DNA from: DTCV01 sp964641155
Lineage (GTDB): Archaea; Thermoproteota; Thermoprotei_A; Sulfolobales; NBVN01
Length of the DNA stretch: 64,000 nucleotides
Assembly: GCA_964641155.1 (NCBI GenBank)
Contig: CAZXJO010000006.1
Coordinates: 47,769-111,768, forward strand
Reading direction: 5' to 3'
Part shown: positions 25,793-33,534 of the stretch, in pieces
Layout: every line of letters starts with the position of its first letter
Numbering within the stretch: position 1 is the stretch's first letter
Notes under the pieces: generated by a model
The model's database searches: none
The model's input: only the letters and a program-made list of their open reading frames with translations
What the model was told of the DNA's origin: nothing
Translations under genes and position numbers: made by a program

Positions 25793-27133
25793 TTGGTGGT
25801 TGATATCCTCAAGTACACGGAGAAAGCTGTTAAGGTCTTCCTGAATACCGGCACACGCTTCCCTAGGAAGGTTTTATGGGCTATGGGACTGGTTAAGTAT
25901 TCCGCTGCTAAGGCTAATGTAGAATTAGGCCTCCTCGACCCGTCCATAGGGGAGGCGATCTGTAGGGCGTCGTTGGAGTTAGCCGAAGGACTGCACGACG
26001 ATAAGGTCGTCGTAGACGTGTTCCAGACAGGTTCCGCCACAGGGTTGAACATGAACGTAAATGAGGTCATAGCTCTGAGGGCCTCCGAGATAAGCGGGCG
26101 TGATGTCCACCCCAACGACCACGTCAACATGTGCCAATCAACTAATGACGTGGTCACATCAGCCATTAGGATTGCTGCCCTATCCGATGTTAGGGACAAC
26201 CTCGAGCCAGCGCTGAAGGAATTCATGCAGGCGTTGGAGGAACTGGTAGGTAGGGCCGAACATGTCGTGAAACCCGGCAGGACGCACCTAAGGGACGCTA
26301 TGCCGGTAACCATGGGCTTGGAGTTTAAGGCGTTCTTAGACGCGTTCAAACACGACCTAACGATGATTAAGAAAGTTGAGGACTACATCAGGGAAATACC
26401 GCTGGGTGGTACGGCCGTCGGCACCGGAATCAACTCACATCCGGAGTTCCCGAAGCTAGCTTTAGAGCAATTGAGGAGTAAGACCAACCTCGACCTAAGG
26501 CTGAGTGAGGTTAAGAGTAGGGGTATGAGGTTGTTAAGCGACCTAGTAGCACTCAGCGGTTCCTTGAGGGTGTTATCGCTGGACATGCTGAGGCTATGCC
26601 AGGACTTAAGGCTCATGTACTCAGGCCCGAACACGGGCATTAACGAAATAGACATACCGCAGGAAATCCCCGGAAGCAGTATAATGCCTGGGAAGGAGAA
26701 CCCGGTAACGGTTGAGGCCGCAATGCTGGCAGCTGCCCAAGTAATAGGCCTGGACCACTCCAACACGGTGGCCGGTATGTTGGGGGAGTTCGAATTAAGT
26801 ATGGGTATACCCCTCATAACGTACAACATACACACCCAGATAGCCTTACTTAGCGAAGCCCTCAGGAAGTTAAGCACCCACGTTATTAGGAGGGTAATAC
26901 CTAACTCGGACAGAGCCCGTGAATTAGCTGAACGTAGTCAGGCCTTGATAACAGCGATAACACCCCTAATAGGATATGATAAGGCAGTAGCGCTTGCGAA
27001 GGGCTTGAAGGAGGGGAGGAGGTTGGGAGACATACTTAAGGAGTTAGGTCTCAGCGATGAGGAAATAGCCCGACTCACAGACCTTAACTCGTTGGTTAAG
27101 CCAGGCATACTGGTCAGGAAAGGGACTACCTAA
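25793..27133 (+). CDS. Class II fumarase/aspartate ammonia-lyase family enzyme
   Basis: Homotetrameric lyase of 446 residues that adds or removes water or ammonia across fumarate. Signature GSSIMPGKENPV near residue 300 contains the catalytic serine. CQSTNDVVTSA and GRTHLRDAMPVT are further active-site segments. Fumarase and aspartase are hard to separate by eye. The usual first 15-20 residues (the D-S-L-G-E-V segment) are absent: the reading frame opens only a few codons before the TTG start. The start is therefore a real shortening or a lost upstream exon-like region; no frameshifted version of that segment is seen. Confidence 0.88.
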   Translation: MVVDILKYTEKAVKVFLNTGTRFPRKVLWAMGLVKYSAAKANVELGLLDPSIGEAICRASLELAEGLHDDKVVVDVFQTGSATGLNMNVNEVIALRASEISGRDVHPNDHVNMCQSTNDVVTSAIRIAALSDVRDNLEPALKEFMQALEELVGRAEHVVKPGRTHLRDAMPVTMGLEFKAFLDAFKHDLTMIKKVEDYIREIPLGGTAVGTGINSHPEFPKLALEQLRSKTNLDLRLSEVKSRGMRLLSDLVALSGSLRVLSLDMLRLCQDLRLMYSGPNTGINEIDIPQEIPGSSIMPGKENPVTVEAAMLAAAQVIGLDHSNTVAGMLGEFELSMGIPLITYNIHTQIALLSEALRKLSTHVIRRVIPNSDRARELAERSQALITAITPLIGYDKAVALAKGLKEGRRLGDILKELGLSDEEIARLTDLNSLVKPGILVRKGTT

Positions 27134-27152
27134 GTGGGTCTGGGGAATTAGG

Positions 27153-27803
27153 TCATCTTTTCTTAACCAACTTACCGTAGAGGGAGTTAATTAATTTGTG
27201 AGCCTCCCTCACAACACCTTCCTTTGCCTCAACCAACACGTAGATAAGGTTCTTAGACTTAAACACGGAGAGCTGCATAACGTTGAGACCGTAACTCCCT
27301 AACTCATCTAAAACTAAGTCAAGGACCTCATCATCGTAGTAGTACGCGACGTAATGATTACCGAGTACTTCAACTGTCTTACTCTTCATCCTATCTATGT
27401 CATGGACATCGCTCCTCAACCTCATCCCCAACCTCTTACTGCCGTACCTCACTAAGTGAAACTCCCTTAGGACACCTTCCCTGAACTCAACAGCAATTCC
27501 TAACATGTCCTTCCTCGACATCGCCTTAGCTATGGGGTAGTAGAGGAGTGAATGCCTAGGTACAGTGGTTAGAGTGACATACGCGTTCAATGCCTTCGAG
27601 TACCTGCCCAACTTATACTTGGCCTTAAAACCTATCAAATATCCAAGTAGTTCGTAGACCTTATCAACAGGCTTAAAAACATCTTCAAGCTCGTCAATGA
27701 TAGCCTTAATGAACCTAATCATCTCTTTACGCTTCCTAAAATACCATATTACCATGGCCACAGCTAACGAACTTATGAGAACCAACATCAGGTAGTCTAA
27801 CAT
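27153..27803 (-). CDS. Hypothetical membrane-anchored protein
   Basis: 216 residues, not recognised. An N-terminal helix (about 3-23) anchors it, followed by a basic stretch RKRKEM and a soluble domain of strands and helices (LGIAVEFREGVLREFHLVRYG, HYVAYYYDDEVLDLVLDEL). No catalytic motif is visible. It converges with the lyase gene (19 bp between the ends) and diverges from the CstA unit. Confidence 0.65.
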   Translation of the reverse strand: MLDYLMLVLISSLAVAMVIWYFRKRKEMIRFIKAIIDELEDVFKPVDKVYELLGYLIGFKAKYKLGRYSKALNAYVTLTTVPRHSLLYYPIAKAMSRKDMLGIAVEFREGVLREFHLVRYGSKRLGMRLRSDVHDIDRMKSKTVEVLGNHYVAYYYDDEVLDLVLDELGSYGLNVMQLSVFKSKNLIYVLVEAKEGVVREAHKLINSLYGKLVKKR

Positions 27804-27896
27804 CGCATCCCATCCATCATATGAGTTGTGAACACCGGGGTAAAAAATGATTGATTAGCGCGCTCAATGAAAGACCTCCCCAAACGTCGGATAAGT

Positions 27897-27907
27897 AAAA
27901 GTTATAA
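27897..27907 (+). promoter_or_regulatory. TATA-box promoter of the CstA operon
   Basis: AAAAGTTATAA gives a transcription start near 27930. This lies inside the longest possible reading frame of the next gene and therefore argues for the later GTG start at 27945. Confidence 0.55.
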
Positions 27908-27944
27908 AGCTCATATCAACCTCTTATTAAGGAAGGTGAACTTA

Positions 27945-28187
27945 GTGAGTACAAAGGAACTCGCTGGAATATTCTTAACCGCCTTAGGGTTGGTGTTCTA
28001 CCTCTACGCGATCGTTGACGGAAGCATGAAAGGTGCCATCGGCGTTAAAGGTAGTGTCGAGATCTCAGCGGTGTTAATAGCTATAGGGATGCTCGCAATA
28101 CTTATAGGTCCCGCACTATGGCTCGGGGAGGTCCCAGTGGCCATTAAGAAGTTCATAGAGGCTAAAACCGGGAAGAAGCTTAGCTAG
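27945..28187 (+). CDS. Small two-helix membrane protein, CstA partner
   Basis: 80 residues with two hydrophobic helices (GIFLTALGLVFYLYAIVDG and ISAVLIAIGMLAILIGPALWL) and a basic tail. A longer frame opens at ATG 27867, but the TATA box falls inside it, and GGTGA sits 5 nt before the GTG chosen here. The gene ends 9 bp before cstA, so it is probably an accessory subunit of the transporter. Family not recognised. Confidence 0.6.
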   Translation: MSTKELAGIFLTALGLVFYLYAIVDGSMKGAIGVKGSVEISAVLIAIGMLAILIGPALWLGEVPVAIKKFIEAKTGKKLS

Positions 28188-28196
28188 GTGACCTAA

Positions 28197-29999
28197 ATGA
28201 TCACACTACTAATATTAATAGTGGTCGCCGCAATTTACATCGCTGCTTACCACTTCTACGGTAAGAAACTGCTTGAGCAGAGGGTCGTTAAAGCAGATCC
28301 GAAGAGGGTTACACCAGCCATTGAGAAGTTCGACGGTGTTGACTACGTACCGGCTAACAAGTACGTCCTCTACGGGCACCACTTCGCATCCATAGCTGGT
28401 TCCGGACCTATAGTAGGGCCCGCAACAGCTATGGTTTTCGGTTGGTTCATGCCCCTGATCTGGGTCTTGTTCGGGAACGTCTTCATCGGTGCAGTGCACG
28501 ACTACCTCGCAATAATGGCTAGTGTAAGGCACGGCGGCCTTTCAATTATGACGATCTCCGAGAACGTCATGGGTAGGAAGGCCAGATACGTCTCCGTCAT
28601 TTACGTATGGATGGCCCTCGTACTGGTGCTCGCAGCATTCTTCAGCGTTGCTGCAAGCACTTTCGTAGCAGTCCCTCAAACAGCACTCATAACGTTCCTC
28701 TACATGCCGATATCGCTTCTCTTCGGTATGTTGGTCTACAAGTACGGGGTCGACATAAGACTTGCCACTGTGATCTCCTTAGTCCTAGTAGCTCTTTCAT
28801 TCTGGATCTCCTTCTACCTCCCAGTATACCTAACTTATGAGGCCTGGGTACTTGTCCTAGCTGGTTATTCCTTCGTAGCTGCGGCACTGCCAGTGTGGTA
28901 CCTGCTACAGCCCAGGGATTACTTGAACGCCTACCTCCTATGGGCGTTCGTAGCCTTCGCATTCTTAGGAACGATTTTAGTTGCTGGGTTACCTTTCACC
29001 GGACCCATGTACACGGACTTCGCCCAACCTGCGAGTATTCTAGGGGCTATGGGTGACTTAGGTAAGGTCAGAGTTGCATACTTCTGGCCAGTGATACCCC
29101 TGATAATTGCGTGCGGTGCCCTATCAGGCTTCCACTCATTAGTCGGTTCAGGAACGACATCCAAGCAATTATCAAACGAATTAGACGCGACCCTAGTTGG
29201 GTACGGAGGGATGTTAACGGAAGGCGCGGTATCATCGTTAGCTGTTATAACTCCCATAGCATTTGCTTGGGACTTCGCGCAATTAGGAGCCATTCTCAAT
29301 TACCCCGTACAAAGCGTATTAGCTAAAATAGGTGTTACGGCACCAACGATAATCGGATTAGCGGCAGCCGACAGGTTCTACAACGGCTACGCATTGCTCC
29401 AAGCAACGGGCTGGTCAAGGATTTTCGGTCTAGAAGCGTTTGAATCAACCTTCATAGGGTTCAGGGTGTTCGCAGCAACCGCGCTCACGGCATTCATAGT
29501 GACTTCGTTAGACACTTCGAACAGATTGGCAAGATTTGCTTGGCAAGAACTCTTCGGATGGATTAAAATATCGCCAGGCACTAAGAAAGTCCTAACTAAC
29601 AGGTGGGTTGCGTCATTAGTCGGTGTCATCATAGGCGTTACGTTAGCATATCCGCAGATATACGTACCTGAGTTGAAGAGGTACTTGCCTGCCTACAACA
29701 TTATATGGCCGGCATTCTCAGGGCTTAACCAACTCCTAGCAGCCCTCATGTTGATGACTGCATCATTATGGGTGTACGCGGTCCTCAAGGTTAGAGGTAA
29801 CGTAACCCTACTAACCATGATCCCAGCCCTGTTCCTATGGGTCACGGTAACCTTGGCGTTATTCGTGTGGATATTCTTCGTGATGCCCTCACTGCCAGCA
29901 CTGTACATATCCCTCGCAGGTTCCTTCATAATAATTGCTCAGATACTGAACTTCCTGCTACTAATATTCTTCATTCTAGGTATGAGGAGGGCCAAGTAA
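28197..29999 (+). CDS. cstA: Carbon starvation protein A family transporter (CstA)
   Basis: Membrane protein of 600 residues with about 16 helices. Family landmarks are YGHHFASIAGSGPIVGPA near residue 60, AVHDYLAIMASVRHGG, and SGFHSLVGSGTTSKQL in the middle, followed by EGAVSSLAVITPIAF. CstA proteins import pyruvate or small peptides, which fits the peptide-using gene content elsewhere in the window. Forms a unit with the preceding small membrane protein. Confidence 0.93.
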   Translation: MITLLILIVVAAIYIAAYHFYGKKLLEQRVVKADPKRVTPAIEKFDGVDYVPANKYVLYGHHFASIAGSGPIVGPATAMVFGWFMPLIWVLFGNVFIGAVHDYLAIMASVRHGGLSIMTISENVMGRKARYVSVIYVWMALVLVLAAFFSVAASTFVAVPQTALITFLYMPISLLFGMLVYKYGVDIRLATVISLVLVALSFWISFYLPVYLTYEAWVLVLAGYSFVAAALPVWYLLQPRDYLNAYLLWAFVAFAFLGTILVAGLPFTGPMYTDFAQPASILGAMGDLGKVRVAYFWPVIPLIIACGALSGFHSLVGSGTTSKQLSNELDATLVGYGGMLTEGAVSSLAVITPIAFAWDFAQLGAILNYPVQSVLAKIGVTAPTIIGLAAADRFYNGYALLQATGWSRIFGLEAFESTFIGFRVFAATALTAFIVTSLDTSNRLARFAWQELFGWIKISPGTKKVLTNRWVASLVGVIIGVTLAYPQIYVPELKRYLPAYNIIWPAFSGLNQLLAALMLMTASLWVYAVLKVRGNVTLLTMIPALFLWVTVTLALFVWIFFVMPSLPALYISLAGSFIIIAQILNFLLLIFFILGMRRAK

Positions 30000-30035
30000 A
30001 ACCTAAAACATTTTTCCTTAATTTCGAGTAATAAC

Positions 30036-30353
30036 ATGGCTAATCACTTGAAGTTAAGTATAATCCGAATGTTAGCTGATGTGATTAGGGAGTTAGCCAG
30101 TTTCATTAAGGGAATTCATAGAGCTACCTTAGAGAGCAGCACAACCGCATTGGAAGCTGAGTGCGTCGAGTTGGAGACCGCCTTACTTTACATAGTTCTA
30201 GGGTCTTTAGTTGGGGTCCTACCACTGCCGACTACACTGGCGTTAGAACTAATGCCTTACCTGAGGAACGAGTTCAAGTTGTTGGAATCGAGGAGCGTTA
30301 GGGGTGCGGACGTGATAAGCGATCTGATGGCATCACTTGGAGGTGAGTGGTAA
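30036..30353 (+). CDS. Small hydrophobic helical protein ahead of an ArsA-like ATPase
   Basis: 105 residues, not recognised. Helical throughout, with one hydrophobic segment (ALLYIVLGSLVGVLPLPTTLALELM, about 48-72) that may enter a membrane, between amphipathic helices. Its end overlaps the ATPase start by 7 bp, so translation is coupled and the two proteins probably act together, for example as ATPase and membrane partner. Confidence 0.6.
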   Translation: MANHLKLSIIRMLADVIRELASFIKGIHRATLESSTTALEAECVELETALLYIVLGSLVGVLPLPTTLALELMPYLRNEFKLLESRSVRGADVISDLMASLGGEW

Positions 30354-31258
30354 CAATTAAGCACGCAGTAATAACCATCGGTAAGGGAGGGGTTGGTAAG
30401 ACCACAATATCAATACTGATATCACTCATTCTACGCGATTCAGGCAAAACACTCCTATACAGTTTAGACCCAGCCAAACACCTAATCAAGTACTTAGGTA
30501 TTAAGGAACCTATGAAGCACTACGAAGTTAGGGATAACCTAACGGCCTACCAACTAGATATTAACTTAGCGTTGAACGCTACGTTAGACAGATACGTGGA
30601 ACTAATCAAGGACATATCCCCGTCGCTCTCAGTACTAAACCTGGAAGACGTCGCCAACACTATCAAGTACTCACCGGGTGTGGAGGAGGAAGTCCTCATG
30701 AAGGAGCTTCATAAAGCGTTAAACCAGGAGGAGTACGAATACGTAGTTATCGACACACCTCCTACGGGCATAACCTTAAGAACTTTGATAATGCCTAAAC
30801 TCTACAAGTTATGGATTGATAAGTTGATAGAGGTTAGGGAGAGGATCCTCTCGCTTAGGTACGCAATAGCTAGGACCTTAGGGAGGGAATTTAAGGTTAA
30901 GGATCCCGTCCTCGAAAAGCTTTATGAAATGCGTGAGACCTACAGCTCTTTATGGGATTTGCTTAGAGGCGGGAACACGTCATTTGTCTTAGTAGCCAAC
31001 CCCGAGAAAATGCCGCTGCTGGAGGTCATGGACGTCATCAAATTCCTTGAGACCGAGTTAGGGGTGAAGCCTAAATTACTGGTTATGAACAAGTACGAGG
31101 ACTCACCAGAATCTGCTGAGGTTATGGAGGAATTCAAGCGACTTCCGTACAATAAGGTGGTAGTGCCTAGGGTCAGTAAACCCCCTGCAGAACTTAACGA
31201 CGTGATCGGCCTCCTAAGGCTGGTTGACGTAGAAAACGTTTTAAAGTCTTTGAAGTGA
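30347..31258 (+). CDS. ArsA/Get3-like P-loop ATPase
   Basis: Soluble ATPase of 303 residues from the deviant-Walker-A (SIMIBI) class: GKGGVGKTT at 12-20, switch region SLDPAKH (about 39-45), and DTPPTG as Walker B region (about 138). It has one ATPase domain, not the duplicated form of arsenite pumps, and no cysteine triad for metalloid binding. By this it is nearer to Get3, which delivers tail-anchored membrane proteins, or to ParA-type positioning ATPases. No Get1/2-like receptor is evident besides the coupled small hydrophobic protein upstream. Starts with GTG behind GGAGGTGA. Confidence 0.85.
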   Translation: MVTIKHAVITIGKGGVGKTTISILISLILRDSGKTLLYSLDPAKHLIKYLGIKEPMKHYEVRDNLTAYQLDINLALNATLDRYVELIKDISPSLSVLNLEDVANTIKYSPGVEEEVLMKELHKALNQEEYEYVVIDTPPTGITLRTLIMPKLYKLWIDKLIEVRERILSLRYAIARTLGREFKVKDPVLEKLYEMRETYSSLWDLLRGGNTSFVLVANPEKMPLLEVMDVIKFLETELGVKPKLLVMNKYEDSPESAEVMEEFKRLPYNKVVVPRVSKPPAELNDVIGLLRLVDVENVLKSLK

Positions 31259-31373
31259 CGTGAGTGAGGCGTCTACAAGCCTCATTAATCACCCTAGCTG
31301 GCTTCTCTATAAACTCGGGATTCAGCCCCTGCCTAACTCCTTAAAAACTTAGGGCCTCACAAACCATTAATCA

Positions 31374-32525
31374 GTGTTGGAAGTGTGGCTGATAACTACC
31401 CTACTGGCAGTAGGTCTACTCCAATTCCTCGACACCGGCCTCTACACATACTTAGCTTACAACCTCAGCGTAGGTGGTTCTTACCTCGGTGCAGCGTCGG
31501 CTGTGTGGAGCTTAATATACATAGTGTCGAACAGGTTTTTCAGTAGGTTCGCGGATGACGGCAGGAATAAGATGTTACTCTTAATATCCTCCGCAGCTCT
31601 CTCACTCATGTACGTTCTCTGCAATGACGTAAACGAGGTGAGCGGACTTGTAATGTATTCATTACATGCGTTCGCTATAGCTGTCGTAAACCTATCTCTA
31701 TCCGTAACCATCCTCGAAACTTACGACTACACCAACTGGAACGGTGTCAACGCGTTCAGTAGGGTTATCACGAACTTGGTCAGGGGTTCCTCATTCTTAG
31801 TCGTTGCATTAAGCTTTGCAAGCGTCCCTACCTTCTTAATCCTTGCAACAGCCCTAACCTCCATATCAATGATACTCATACCGGGAATAGGCTTAAACAT
31901 AGAACGCACGTTGTTCAAAATTAATAAGGACCTCCGATACGTGGGTAAGTACATTAAAGCATCAACGGCCTTACTCTACATTCATAAACCCAGGGAGGCC
32001 CTCGAATACTTTGAAAGGGTTTGGAGTAGTTCCAACGAACTGAAGCCATGGAGGGTTATCACATCCACAGTCCTCTACGCCATGTTCGGCGACCTGGTTT
32101 TAGTGGTATTACCGCTGATCTTGAAGGGCTATGTGGGGTTAAGCAGCCTATGGCTGTCTTGGGGTATCGCCCTCCTATCGGCATCTTTCATAGTCGTTCC
32201 CGTAATCACGAGGTTCGCACCCAGTTCCGAAAGCATAAACCCCCGACTAATAGGTTCCTTCATATCGTTGAGGGGTCTCACATTGGCTTTACTACTCCCC
32301 TACGTATCCAGCGAGTTTAGCCTGTCCATCTACTTATTACTCGTCGTGGTCACTACATCTATTTCCGACTCCTACCTATACAACAAGTTCGTAGAGGTCA
32401 GCTCCGGGTACTCCATATCAAAATACTACATTGCGAGGGAGGTCGGATCGATAATTGGCTCAATTGCTGGGGGACTCGTAACCGTTGCCTTAGCCATCAG
32501 CTCGGCTGCTCTAATGATTTTTTAA
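31374..32525 (+). CDS. MFS-like membrane transporter
   Basis: 383 residues with about 12 helices, resembling a divergent major facilitator: first half LLAVGLLQFLDTGLYTYLAYNLS and FSRFADDGRNKMLLLIS (loop 2-3 motif). A central cytoplasmic loop (about 180-225) is rich in charged residues. The second half restarts at WRVITSTVLYAMFGDLVLVVLPLIL. Substrate unknown. It lies directly upstream of the iron regulator but has its own TATA box, CTTAAAAAC, near 31340. Confidence 0.7.
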   Translation: MLEVWLITTLLAVGLLQFLDTGLYTYLAYNLSVGGSYLGAASAVWSLIYIVSNRFFSRFADDGRNKMLLLISSAALSLMYVLCNDVNEVSGLVMYSLHAFAIAVVNLSLSVTILETYDYTNWNGVNAFSRVITNLVRGSSFLVVALSFASVPTFLILATALTSISMILIPGIGLNIERTLFKINKDLRYVGKYIKASTALLYIHKPREALEYFERVWSSSNELKPWRVITSTVLYAMFGDLVLVVLPLILKGYVGLSSLWLSWGIALLSASFIVVPVITRFAPSSESINPRLIGSFISLRGLTLALLLPYVSSEFSLSIYLLLVVVTTSISDSYLYNKFVEVSSGYSISKYYIAREVGSIIGSIAGGLVTVALAISSAALMIF

Positions 32526-32527
32526 AT

Positions 32528-32552
32528 GGTTTATAAACTTAGACATATCTAA
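32528..32552 (+). promoter_or_regulatory. TATA box and metal-regulator operator of the dtxR-feoA operon
   Basis: TGGTTTATAAAC is followed directly by TTAGACATATCTAA (32539-32552), a near-perfect palindrome. A repressor here would sit between TATA box and transcription start and block initiation. The same half-site recurs upstream of feoB, so it is likely bound by the DtxR-type protein encoded just downstream (autoregulation). Confidence 0.7.
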
Positions 32553-32568
32553 ATTTTATGGTGACGGG

Positions 32569-33225
32569 ATGAGTTTAAGGGTAGCTGCGACGGGGTTCGA
32601 TGACTACTTAACAACTATTTACAGGTTGTTAGAAGTTTATGGCCAAGCTAAAACCACCTTAATATCCAAGGAGCTAGGCATAAGGCCCGCCACGGTCTCT
32701 AAGATCCTGAAGTACTTGGAGAATAAGGGACTTGTGAGGAGGATGAGGTATAGGGGCGTATCCTTAACGGATAGGGGTATGGAGCTGGCAAAATATATTG
32801 TGAGGAAACATAGGATAGCTGAAGTGTTCCTAAGCGAGTTCTTAGGTTTCGACCTCTACCAATCCCATCTACACGCTCATAAATTCGAACACTTACCTGA
32901 TGAGGTTATTGAGAGGATATACGTTAAGTTCGGGAACCCCGAACTATGCCCGCACGGGAACTCGATAAAATCTATTGACGGTGCGCCATCCTCAGTGGGT
33001 GTGAAGCTAACCCAGATTGAGGAAGGGGTTGAGGCGGAGGTAATAAGGATAGCTGGCGAACTCGCCGAAGTGTTGAAAGTAGTGGTGCGTTTAGGTATGA
33101 AGATCAACTCCAAGGTCAGGGTTATCAGGCGGGAGGTCCCTTACATACGGGTCGAGATTCTCGGTAAGAACGTTCATGAGATCCCTAGGGACGTGGCTGA
33201 AGCCATCATATGTAAGGTGGGTTAG
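32569..33225 (+). CDS. DtxR/MntR-family metal-dependent repressor
   Basis: Iron or manganese responsive repressor of 218 residues. N-terminal winged helix (about 8-75: DYLTTIYRLLEVYGQAKTTLISKELG...ATVSKILKYLENKGLV). The metal-binding and dimer domain has RKHRIAEVFL, HLHAHKFEHLPDEV and ELCPHG, which carry the usual His/Glu/Cys ligands. The C-terminal part (about 140-218) is SH3/FeoA-like. Adjacent feoA and feoB make iron the likely co-repressor. Matching palindromes at 32539 and 33500 are its probable sites. Confidence 0.93.
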   Translation: MSLRVAATGFDDYLTTIYRLLEVYGQAKTTLISKELGIRPATVSKILKYLENKGLVRRMRYRGVSLTDRGMELAKYIVRKHRIAEVFLSEFLGFDLYQSHLHAHKFEHLPDEVIERIYVKFGNPELCPHGNSIKSIDGAPSSVGVKLTQIEEGVEAEVIRIAGELAEVLKVVVRLGMKINSKVRVIRREVPYIRVEILGKNVHEIPRDVAEAIICKVG

Positions 33226-33453
33226 TTGGTCAAGACATTGATAAACGCTTCGAAGGGGTCCAAGGTTAAGGTAGTTGACGTGGTTGCAGGGACAGGACTT
33301 AAGAACAGGTTAATGCAGATGGGTTTAACGCCCGGTACTGTCGTGGAGGTCGTGGAGAATTCTAGGGGCCCCATCATAGTTTCAGTTAAGGGTGTCACGT
33401 TAGCGTTAGGTAGGGGTATGGCTAGCAAGATAGTGGTAGAGGATATGGCCTGA
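33226..33453 (+). CDS. feoA: FeoA, SH3-like accessory protein of ferrous iron uptake
   Basis: 75-residue SH3-like protein with the FeoA pattern KGSKVKVVDVVAGTGLKNRLMQMGLTPGTVVEVV and the GVTLALGRGMASKIVV end. Its TTG start follows the stop of the repressor gene without a gap. In the family it works with FeoB at the membrane. Confidence 0.93.
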   Translation: MVKTLINASKGSKVKVVDVVAGTGLKNRLMQMGLTPGTVVEVVENSRGPIIVSVKGVTLALGRGMASKIVVEDMA

Positions 33454-33493
33454 TAGAGGGTGGGTCATAGCCTCTGGAGGGCTCGCTAACTAC

Positions 33494-33521
33494 GTTTTTA
33501 AATTTAGACTTGTCTAAATTT
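33494..33521 (+). promoter_or_regulatory. TATA box and perfect 22-bp operator palindrome of feoB
   Basis: A TATA-like GTTTTTAAATTTA overlaps a perfect palindrome at 33500-33521: ten bases ending TTTAGAC, a TT centre, then GTCTAAATTT. It shares the TTAGAC-x2-TCTAA type core with the operator before the repressor gene. It lies 13 bp before the ATG of feoB. Confidence 0.75.
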
Positions 33522-33534
33522 ATTGGGTATACGA

